A stretch of DNA of 64,000 bases, taken from contig CALZFC010000045.1 in the NCBI GenBank assembly GCA_945643635.1, forward strand, positions 1,934,501 to 1,998,500, given 5' to 3'. Within the stretch, counting starts at the first letter, position 1. Each line of letters opens with the position of its first letter. The translations under genes and the position numbers were made by a program. This DNA is from Allodiplogaster sudhausi (taxonomy: Eukaryota; Nematoda; Chromadorea; Rhabditida; Diplogasteridae). Under the pieces are notes generated by a model, which was given only the letters and a program-made list of their open reading frames with translations, made no database searches and was not told where the DNA came from. Positions 25,580-36,602 of this stretch are shown here, one piece after another.

Positions 25580-28500
25580 CACACAGAAAACGATGTGACA
25601 CGGGATGTCACAATTTGATGTCACAATAATGTACCGATTTTACTTCGGTACATATGTGTTCCACCCCATGTCACAATTTATGTTCCAAAAAATTGTGACC
25701 TCCAGTGAAACAGAAATGTGACGCGCCATGTCACAATTTTCGAGCGGTGGAGGGCAGCGTATCCCAGCAAAAATGTGACATTGCATGTCACAATTAGGCG
25801 GCAGCACATAAATTGTGACATGCTCCCACCGTTAGCTCCGCCCCTTTTGCTCTCCCTCCCCCTTCATCCATTCTTCGAATTAGTGATTCATTTACTATTA
25901 TGCATGCCACTGGCATTTAATAACAAGAAGAATTATTCATTAAGTTAGTGAGACCTTCAAAAGATTACAGTAACAACTCAACACATTCACAAGGAAACAG
26001 TAACAACTAACACACTTACAAGATAACCGCGCCGAGTTAAATGAATTTGGGCTACTTAATCATGATAAAATTGAGTTACTGGTCATAAAACGACAAGAAT
26101 TAATACATTCTGTAAAGACTGTTTTTCTTAGAAGGATATGTCTATGTTACCAGTTACTTTCTGAATGAATCTTGGAAATAAAAATTCGATAGTTCTAAAA
26201 TGAAAGAAACGTATAGCATGAAAGCAAGTTAAAAAATGAAACAATCTTTTACTAAGATGAAAGAATGTTCTCAAGTGAAATAAACTCAAGTAAAAGAAAA
26301 TTTTCAGATGTAAGAGTCAACAAAAAAATGTGATCTAATGAGATCAGACTGGCCTCTATTCGGCCATAATGGCCTCCAACTTGCGGTAGATGAGCCCTGC
26401 ATCTCTTGACATGGGCTCCGGAATGCCGAGCAGATTCGCAAGAAGGGACAGCTCTTGTTTCACTTCGTGTGGGTACTCGAGGTCGAACAACCAGAAGCAA
26501 GCGAGGTAGGAGAGAAGCGCATGGGCAAGGTCTCCAGAACCCGCCATGCTTGAAATCGTCCGAACTCAGATGAGCAAAAGCGGCAGTGATATTGATTTTC
26601 TCCAAGGTGTGACTGTTGACAATGCCGTTTTAAGTGGGCCAATGTAGGAAGCTCCTCCTCGCAGACGTCCGCTGGACAACGCATCGTTAAGATTCTAAAC
26701 TGTAATTTGTTGTTTTCCTTTTTCATTAGATATTAACATTCAATGTTATCTTTCTATGTGCTCTTTCTTTCTATAGTTCTTGCAGCCTTGTATTCCTTTT
26801 TTCGTCTAAAACTTTCTTCCATAACTATATTGTTTTCTCTTAATAATGAATTTTTTTTCTGTATGAATATTCTTAAGCATATAACATGCTTAACAAATAT
26901 TGGATATTGTAACGTAATTAAAAACCAACTTTGTAACAGAAAAATACAAATCACACGTTTGCATTTGTGCAATTCGTTAATTCTCAATTCGTTGTAACCA
27001 GTGGGTTGTGTTACAGTAGTTCATAGTAAACAAAAGAGTTGCCCAGAAAAAAATACTTTGTAAAAACTTTCAAATAACACTCTTACAATGGAGCGATTCG
27101 CTTATTTTCAATCAGTTGTAACTACTGGTTGGGTTACGGTAGTTTATAGTAAACATAAAGGTGCCCAGAAAAATCCACTCAAAAAACTTACTCTTTTGAA
27201 TAGGAACGCAATCGCTTATTCTCAATTACTTCAAGGAATTTACTTGCACAGACACATACAGAACAGATTGGGATACGGTACCTTTAAGAAATTAAACTTG
27301 TCCAGAAATTTATCACTTTCCATTTAAAATAAATCATTGGTACGGATTCGCGAATTAATTCGCTCAAATTTCGTAAGGTTACGGTTCTGGGCAACTCTCC
27401 TGAAAATCAAGAACAGTTTCCCAGAAATGGGAGAAAATAAATACCTTTGAATATAATTTAAAAGTCAAAAGATATAAGCTTACATTCTCTAAACTTAGCG
27501 TAACTTCGCTAATCAATAGCAACTACAGCTTCGATAATTGTAATTGTAAGTCACATAAAGCACTTACAAAAGCATCTCAAGGTTTCAAGTAACTTTTCAC
27601 TTGCACCAACAGTATTCCAATACTCGATAAGTTTAAGGACGAGAGTACGGTATGTTAAATATTTAAAAAAAATAAGTTAAATCATATCCCACCTTGCTGC
27701 AAATGTCGCACCGGAACGGCTTCCGATCAGTGTGGTTGACGGCGTGTTGTTGGAGACCTGGAAAAAACTTACATTTGGAAATATTTCAGTTCAGAATATA
27801 CAATGGTAATCCTGTATAAAATGTTGAGCAAAAAAGAAGCATTAATTATTCGTCGTACCAAAATTTATTTTCTTTTTTTAAAATATACACATCGAGTTGG
27901 GTTACGGTACTTCTTAGAAAAGAAAAGAAAGAAACAAGAAAAGAACAGTTTCGCTTATTTTAAATAAGTTATACAGAGCTGGTTTGATTACGGTTTTTTT
28001 TCTGGAAAACAAAAGAAACTTGCCCAGAAATTGAATTAACTACATAACCGATAGGGTATAAAAAGGTATTGTCGATTTCACAGAATAATTCCTAATTTTG
28101 GGCATCATCCTGAGGGACAGATGGGCAGAAACAGCTAACAAACCTTGCTAATATTTAGGATCATCGACAGTGGCTTCTATTCCCTGATAATAACAACTAC
28201 AAATTTCTAACCACGTTACCCTAGAATTGAAGACTAGACAATGTATATAAACATAACGAACCTTCGCAAGTCTGCGGCAGCTTCAGATGGCAGAAGCGCG
28301 GTCTGCGCGGAGATGCGATGTCTTCCAGCTCCGGTAGGAAGTCAGGGGAAGAGTGCGTACCGATTTTCTAAACAACGCATTATTTATATTTAAAATCTTT
28401 TGAATTGTATTATCCTGCTTTCAAAGTTAAGAAAAATAATAAACGTGGAATAGGTAATAACAAATGAACAAGGAAAAAAATGTTCGGAACAAACTTTTCA

Positions 28501-29570
28501 ATGTGTGGGAAAATGAGTTTTTTGTACTCTTAAAGAACAATAAACGAACGAAACTTATTTAAAAGTCAAAGTTGTTAGACGAGTCTGAAAAGTTATCGTA
28601 CCTGGACAAAAATGCAGCAGCTTAAGCGTTGAAGCTGCGCGGTGCGCGGTTGTTGGGTGGATTGGGCAAGAGAAATACTGAAAATATAAAATTGCTGAAA
28701 TAAGTATACGAATTTCAACATGAAATATAAACGATAGTTAATGTACCAATAAAGAGAAAACACATTAAATATTTAAATTCGTTGGGAAGAATGGCAGCAT
28801 CAATTAACAGATGTATCAACTTATGAAGAAAAGAATTAAAAGCAAACCACGCTCGGATGTCGAAAGAATTTGATCTTGCTGCGCGCGCCGACACGCTGTC
28901 TAGTTCCAGCAATCGCAGACAAGAAGGGCTAGCCTGATAATAAAAGAACAACGTTGCATATTCAGCATATTTAATAATGTTAATTTTATCACTCATTCGT
29001 GAGAAAAGAAGACAAAAGTGCTAACAATAAGGGAATAAAAACTGCAATTGAAACTTGCAAGAATAACCATTAACAAATCAGCTTTTTCATATCAATAGCG
29101 GGATGAATGAGTTAAACTTTTCAATTACTTACTATTAGAAGTTGAGTCTCCAGTTGTTGATCGAGAGCACAAAGAGCAGCTTGGCTAACTACGCGGCCCG
29201 GGGACTCTCGCTTTCTAACTGAAACAAAAGAGCAGAATCGCTACGCTTACACGTTATAAATGTCATATCAAAAAGCGATTCAATATTACAAACATGAAAT
29301 AAAAAAAGGATAAGTTTTAAGTGTTTGTTAACCCGAGATTTTCTTCCGAAAATTAAACGTTCCGTTCAAATGATGATTCCGAATATTTTTTTAAACATGG
29401 TCGAAAGTGGTACAATGTCACATTTTCTGTTCTCGCATCGCCTCGTCCCTCCTTGCCACCAAAATGTGACATCCGTTGTCACAATTCTCTTCGGCGGCCG
29501 CTTGCGTGTCACATTTTTGGTCACAATTTTGGATGGAACATTAATTGTGCGTCACATTTTTTTCTGTGTG
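25580..29570. mobile_element. Element Z: TGTGACA/TGTCACAATT arrays flanking a zinc-finger gene
   Basis: The left end reads CACACAGAAAACGATGTGAC. The inverse of the right end reads CACACAGAAAAAAATGTGAC, matching at 18 of 20 bases. Inside each end lies a cluster of palindromic TGTGACA(N)TGTCACAATT motifs, at about 25592-25830 and 29410-29555. The whole minus-strand zinc-finger gene (26356-29218) sits between them. The outermost CACACA[AG]A resembles the end of element X, and the two encode related C-terminal domains. No target duplication is visible, so two separate short insertions remain possible. I favour a large element carrying its own gene. Confidence 0.45.
26356..29218 (-). CDS. C2H2 zinc-finger protein gene inside element Z
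   Basis: Six consecutive minus-strand exons keep phase: 29133-29218, 28848-28933, 28602-28677, 28262-28367, 27693-27757, and one starting at 26699. Exon 5 gives H-A-V-N-H followed by the linker TDRKPF and C-D-I-C. Exon 6 gives a canonical C2H2 finger (C-x4-C-x12-H-x4-H; CPADVCEE to HCQQSH), then the linker LGENQYH and a further CRFC. After that the finger frame loses sense. A different frame (26356-26547) encodes the ALLSYLACFWLFDLEYP domain shared with element X and ends in TAG. So either a short intron lies here that I cannot place, or this copy has a frameshift. The first exon and ATG are not identified. It is probably a DNA-binding protein; if element Z is a transposon, it may be its own factor. 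No catalytic motif is visible. Confidence 0.5.
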
Positions 29571-30226
29571 TGTCTCTTTCTCTCGTGCTATTTCTCCCCT
29601 CTCTCCCTCTCCTCTGCTCTCTCGCTTCCTCTGCATTCCTCTGTCACTCCGCCTCGGGCTTGCTCATTGGCCGTCCATGCGTTGCGGCAGCGTCGCGGCC
29701 ACGGGCATGCTTTCTCTTGCTCGTTACTAAACACTTTTCTCTCCTTTTCACACCTTTTTGTCCATAACACTCTCGAACAACTTCTGTGTTCGCGCTTGAT
29801 TTCCCAGACTTCCTTTTCCCTTCTGCCAATATCTCTCGCCCTCTCCTTCTTACACTCTCTCCACTTTCTTTCTCTTCGTTCTCATTCAATCTCATATTCC
29901 CTATCAACACTCCTCTTCTCTCTTCTCATGTGTTATTTCTTTTCCTTTCCACCCCACTCACAATTTGTTGCGGGCGCCTGTCTTTGCTTCCCACACACCC
30001 TTTTTCAAACGATAACTACGACGCAGCAATCTAATGCATGGAGATATCTAGACGGAGTAAAACAGAGTTAAGCAGAGAGAGAGTGGGAGAGAGAGAGAGA
30101 GAGTTGGAGAGAGAGAAAGAGAGAGAGAGAGAGAAAATCGAGAGTGATACAGATCTTTTTCTGTAGCATCGAGTGTGCTGTGCGACGGAACCTTTTCACC
30201 CTATCACTCTCTGTCTCACCCTCTCA

Positions 30227-30267
<41 letters not shown>

Positions 30268-31285
30268 GCACTCCAAACTGCAGTGGCTACCCTTCTGAAC
30301 GAATCTTCTACTCCCATGCAGTAAGTAAGCTCACTTATGCTTTAATTTACTTTTGACAAGCGAAGAACGGAAACAAGTATAACGTTGATTCTTTGAGGAA
30401 ACTTGTCCTGAAAAGCTCCTCGCATTATCACCGTTTATTTTCAATCACAACTTCCTGTTCATCTGCACGTTTGTACGAGAAAATATCTGTGCATTGCTTA
30501 AGAATGTCTTCGACCTCGCATAAAAGTCACAACTTCTTGATCATTGGCCACAGTTTTCTCCAATTTTAAATCGATAGATTGCCAAACGATATTTGTCCTT
30601 CTGCTTCAGAGATCACTTTGGCAGCTTGGGTTCTCAATGAAACATCTGTTTTTATCTCTTTGCTTAAACATATGATATCGAAAGACGTTTTTTGGCATTA
30701 TTTCTCAATGTAACCACCACACTCCACTCATTACTTGTGGTTACATTTCGCGATAACAATCAGTGATAGTGAAGGGGGAGGATGTCATTAAGACCGGCCG
30801 TTCATTTCGTTTAATTTCTATTCTTGTTTATCAACTTTCGCCGCGTCTGTCCGGTCAGTCACGTTTTTGTTGTGCGTCAAGCGGGAGATTCGATGAAAAA
30901 AAGAAGCAGGGAGAAGAGAGAGAGAGAAACAGAGATAGGGAGAGAGAGCGCGGGAAAGGAGAGAGAGAGAGAGAGAGAAGACAAAAGCTGAGCTCTGAGC
31001 CAAGTTGTCACGCCTCCATTCATCCATTCATGCATCTCACGCCTTCTTCCTGTCTCGTGAGAAGGCAAAAAAGCACATATGCGAAACTTGAGTTAGAACA
31101 AAGAGAACGCGAGGTATCCGGGGTAAAGTTAAATTGAGAGGGAGAGAGAGGAAAAGAGAGAGGAAGACGCCGAAAGAAAGGAGAGAGATAGACAGAGAAG
31201 TTAGAGAGAGAGAGATAGACAGAGAAGTTAGAGAGAGAGTAAACGGAGATGGTAAGGAAGCGAGAAATATGAACATGAAATGGCT

Positions 31286-31319
<34 letters not shown>

Positions 31320-31768
31320 AACAAAATATGTAGGTGGGATCCTTTCCAATCATCTGACAAGAGACAGAAGGTTGGCATGCACGTTGCTCTGTCACGCCGT
31401 TTCCCTCTTCTGCCTCTCCTCTCTCCCCCCCCCCCCCCCCCCCGCCCACTCTCTCGCTCTCTTTCTCTCTTTCTATTTCAATATGTTCAAACTCTTTTCC
31501 CTCTCTCCCCTCTTTCATTCTCCGTGTCTTATTCTTTCCAGCTCCCTGCAATTCTTTTCTTCTCTTTCTATCAGTAGGCGAACATTCGCTCTCTCTTTAT
31601 CTCTGCGCTCTCCATTTCCTACTCTTGCATATTTTTTATGTTCTTCTTCTGTTAACTCTTTTTCTTGTCCCATCTCTAATCCTTCTTTCATTGCCCTGAC
31701 TATCTCCCCCTTTCCTTCGTGCTCTATCTCTCTCTCACTCTCTCTCCTTCTCTCCCTCCCTCCCTCCC

Positions 31769-31823
<55 letters not shown>

Positions 31824-32876
31824 TTCTATCCGTCTTTCTTTCATCTTCTATTTGTCTCCATCGTACCGTTCAGTATGAAAGAGGGACGATCATTGTGTTG
31901 GATAATCTGAGCCATCAAATCAATTTATTTCTTCTCTTCTCTTCAAAACAAATTCCCACCCAGTCCATATTTCGCCTGTTCATTCCATTCTTTCTTCGAA
32001 TGTGGAGCTTGTCGTCGTAAAAGTTTCCCACTTCAAATTGAATCCTAGACAGAAAGATTCAAAATTGTTTTCATCCAGTCTACACTCGTTTCCAGCTACT
32101 GTTTTCACACTCTCTTCATTGATGTCTGCCTTTGTTCAGATTATTCTCTGTGCGTGTGAATTTCATCTCGGAAAAATATATTCATGTTCGCGTAAACATA
32201 GACAGTGGAATTATTACTTCCTTACCTTAAAGCAAAATTTGGAAAAGTAAATCTAACGAGTTTTAATTTTTACAACCTTTTTTTTCTATTCTACATTGTT
32301 GTTCGTCAGTCAATTTAAGAAGAACTTCTCACCGCTTCCAGTTTCAGTTCGATGGCTATTAATTAGAAAGATGTTACCAAGGGAAAAGAAATGAAGAACC
32401 ATTTAATTGCAGAGAAAGAGAAAGCGGGCCGGTATGCCATTGCTAGAGAACGGCTGAGAGGAAAGAAGCGGACCAGGAAGTGGAAGCGAGGAGGGAGAAG
32501 CAACTGCATATCTCTTCTCTCTCTTTTGTCTCTCTGCCTCTTCCCTCTCTCTCTTTCTCTCTCTCTGCTCAGCAGCAGAAGAGGTGAAAGGATGGTCGCG
32601 GTGGACAGCCATGCAAACAGTGCATCGAATGAGGCCAGTTGTCCCTGATCTATTCTGGTATGAATGCTGCACAGAATAGGCTCATGTAGAATAGAAAGAC
32701 GTCTCGCCTACTCTCGTCTCGTTAAAAAGGCCCATGCTTTGTAATGGACAAAAGTGTAAATGAGCGAGCGACGGAAGTTGCCTGATTTAAGCAAACAAAA
32801 CAACCCTTTAAAATGCCAGTTGTGTGTAGCTGTAAACGACTCATAGCAGAAATGTCACGGCAAAGGACACGTCAAA

Positions 32877-32923
<47 letters not shown>

Positions 32924-32937
32924 AATAAACCTTGCAG
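29571..32937. other. Gene-poor, microsatellite-rich region upstream of the kinase gene
   Basis: (CT)n and (GA)n tracts occur at about 30230-30265, 30915-30980, 31138-31240, 31290-31318, 31725-31830 and 32879-32921, with a run of 18 C at about 31426-31443. The promoter and any 5' untranslated exons of the MAP3K gene should lie in the last part, but I see no decisive motif. Open frames here are tract translations. Confidence 0.5.
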
Positions 32938-35900
32938 ATCTGTCCGATTCCTCTGCCGGCGCGCGGTGCGCATCCCCTGCACGCGGTGGCGGCGCGAGGA
33001 GGCGGCGGCTCGGCCGCGTCACTCGCGGCAGTCGCTGTCACGGCCGGCGTGGTGCCGGCGGCGGCGGCGGCGGCAACAGCAGCACCGAGCGGGGAGAGAC
33101 CGCCAGCTGCCACTCCGCTCCAGGCTGCACGCAAGCTGCAGGTTCCTCATCACCTCTTTTATTTTGAACAATTGATTTTGTTAGACAAATAATGGCTAGT
33201 TCTAGAAGAAATAAGCAGTAACATTTATTCAGGGCTTAAGAAAATATGGACTTACTTCTTTATATTTTTAGGTTTCATACTTTATCTTTGACAGTTTACA
33301 CATAAAAGTGTTTAATTAAGTTGGAGTCATTTGAGTCCTTCTCAGGTTGTGCTCGTCATCGACACGAAGGTTAAAAAGAATCTCGCCGTGCGAATGGCGG
33401 CGCACACTGAGGTGCAGAAGGTCGCCGACTCGCTCAACGTCACGCTCACGGTAAGAGGGAGAGGGGGGGAGAGGAGAGAAAAAGAGAAAGAAGAGAGGCA
33501 GAGAAGAGACACAGAAGAGAGAAACAGAAGAGAGAGAAGGAGGTAGAGAAGAGAGAGAAGAAAGAAAGGGTGAGGGAGAGCATATGTACATATTGTATGT
33601 ATGTGTGTAGGTACATATGTATGTACATACATATAATGTATGTACCCTTTTTGACCTTTTAAAGGAGTAAAAGTCTCCATTAGTAAAATCTTACAATTGC
33701 AGCAAATTGACTTTGACCGCCTTGACTTTGGCGACGGCACGACACTGGACACCTTCTACAACGCGGACTTTGCACTCGTGGACGTCTCCGTGTCGCAGCA
33801 GCAGCCCTCACTCTGCTATCACATTGGTTTGTCCCCCCCCCCTCCTCGTGACCTCCATCTTACCGCTTTCAGTTTACTGTCTTTGTCTGTTTGTTTGTTA
33901 CTGTATGTACTTGATGTTCCGTTTTGGTTTGCCATGGCAGTCTAGGACTGCCACCATCTTCTTTTACGGTGCTCCTTATCAAAACTCTTCCCTCTCTCTC
34001 TCTTCATCTTTATTGCCTGTCAGCTTCTCCGAATAGATAAGCAATTTTTGCACGAGAGGAATCACACACTCTCTTCCTTATCTTTATCTGCTTTGCTCGT
34101 TCATCCCCTCTTTCAGTTTCCTGCGCTCTCTCTCTGTCTTTCTTGCTCTATTTCCATCTCTCTATCCCCCTTACGCATTCTCTCTGTCACCCGATAAGAA
34201 AAAGAAGCAAGCATAACAAGAGCAATGACTAGGCAATCGAAAGCATTAATGTTTGATGCATAGCTTTTACGGCAGCTTTTACGGAATGGTGATTCCGTAA
34301 AAGCTGCCGAACATACTATGTATATTTTATGACCAGGCTGCAGGAGTCAGCACAAAACAGAAGTAACTGCTTGACTACAGTCAAACTGCATTAAGGAGTC
34401 TGATCAACAATGAAAGGCAATATTTTCCTCATGGACAACAGGGGAAATTAAGGCTAGCAAACTAGAGAATTGTCTGGTCCGATAAGTATGCTGTGTATAC
34501 GGTTGCATTAAAATACAATGTTTGCCCGATCGATGGAGAAGAAAATAAAGGTCACTTTATTACCAATGAGCCAAAAAAGGTATTACGAGCCGAGAGTAAA
34601 TACATTTAGGCTGTTCTTTGAAAAGACCCCAGAGCAGTTTCTAATTCGTTTTGAAAATGCTGGAAGAGTGAGATGAATACCGTTTTGAGGTGTTCGCGAG
34701 AGCATGGGTCAGTCGTACAATCTCATCATGACTTACTACACCGAGGACTCGGAGCACACCATCATGGACGCGCTCAAGGTTGGTGGGGTTATCGGCCGGG
34801 AGGAGAAGGATCTAATTGTAAGCAGGAAGGGGATATGAACAACTGAAAATATATAAATTGCTGACAAATCATTGACAACCTGTCAGCGAACGCTCTCTCA
34901 TCTGCCCATGATCGTCTACATGCAAAGTGGCGACAATCTGCAGTTGCAGTCACTCGAGAAGAATCCAGGCGAAAGCGAGGAGAACAGGGTCAGCACTTTT
35001 CTTGTTCAGAGAAGGAGACTATAGATTTCGATAATAATTGTATTTCCCCTCAGTTATCGAATAGACATTGAAGAAGTGAAAGTCATTGACCCTTTCAGTT
35101 CTCTCACTCCTTCTCAAAGACTTCTCGAACTACTCCCTTCCGCGCACGTCTCAAGAACGTCCTCAAAAGTGTGCAAGTTGAAGCGAGGCCAGTTTCCGAA
35201 GGATTATTTATCTTATTTTTTGTTCATCGTACAACTCTACCTTTTGTAATCAGAACAATCGTGCTTCACGAAGTAAATAAATACTTTTTTTAGCGCCCAC
35301 TCCCGCGAGAAGTTCTTGTCAGACTTGCGGAAAGCGCGAGAGATCGATGGGATCGCTGATACGAACGAGTTTGTTTTTAGGAAATCTATTATCTTCTATT
35401 GCTTACCATTGCACGAATGTTATTGATATTTAGTAAGACCCCGTGACAGCGATTGTGCAAGATTGTAGGCTGTAAGCCCAGACAAATAAAGTGTCTGTCA
35501 GATTTCTGGACAAGATGCGTGGCCGCCTTGACAACCCGGACGTCCTCTCGGTCGATACAGTACACGGCTTGATGCTGGCTTATCGGTAGGTCGTATTCTC
35601 TTCCACTCGGGACCCGAAATAACCTGCCTCTCTATTCTCGGGGAATTCCACTTCAATACGCTACTCTCTGTAGTCTCTTGCTTTCTTGTTTGCGTCGTTT
35701 GGAGTCTCTTCTCTCTCAATTTTTACGATTGCACAAAAACAATTAAAGTAGCGAGAACAGCGACCATTCCGAGTTACGAGGCCAAGGAGCAGAAATCTCG
35801 AGCAATCTCTGCCATTTCCCTTTACTGGTCATCTGGTGGGCGCGACATTAAATACGGTCGTGAAAGCCCAACGGGGCCATGGAAATGAAAACTGAGAATT

Positions 35901-36501
35901 TATGGTCGAGGAGATTTGGAAGACTCAAACGTTACTTTCGTCGGTTGCGTGCAAGGAAATGGACAGGGGAAGCGAATGCCTAAAAAATAAGACATTCTTT
36001 TAAAAGTTATAATGAACAAATATATAATGAGGGCGGTTAAAATATTATAAAAATAATAAACAAGTGTAATCAATAAAAGCCAACTTATAAAAAAAGTTTT
36101 TTTTTTCAGTGACAACCAAAACTACGACGCGATGATCTGCCTGCTCGACGATCTCTCGCGCATTCCGGACTGCGCCATTGTGCACGCGCCGGCTGTCCGT
36201 TTTCTCTACGCCTTCGCACTCAACAGGTTCATTCTCTCTCTCTCTTCTCTCTCTTCTCTCTCTCTCTTCTCTCACTCTTTCTCTCTCTCTCTCTCGTCTC
36301 TCTGATGATTCCCTTGTTGAAGAAGGAACAAAGAAGGGGACAAAGATCGTGCGCTGTCGACAGTGAAGGAGATGATGGAACGAGATGAGAACCCGAGTCC
36401 GGACGTGGTCTGTCTGGCCGGCCGCATCTACAAGGACCGTTTCATCAAGAGCGAATACGAGGATAAGGAGAGTCTCGAGCAGGCCATTCAGTGGTCAGCC
36501 G

Positions 36502-36559
<58 letters not shown>

Positions 36560-36561
36560 CT

Positions 36562-36602
<41 letters not shown>

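Noticed and set aside
31372..31878. 168-codon plus-strand open frame
   Set aside because: Composed of CT-tract translation (LSLSLS, PPPP from the C run). No splice context or motif.
33316..33752. Minus-strand open frames opposite MAP3K exons
   Set aside because: They are antisense shadows of conserved exons plus CT-tract sequence; the plus-strand reading matches the ASK family with phase continuity.
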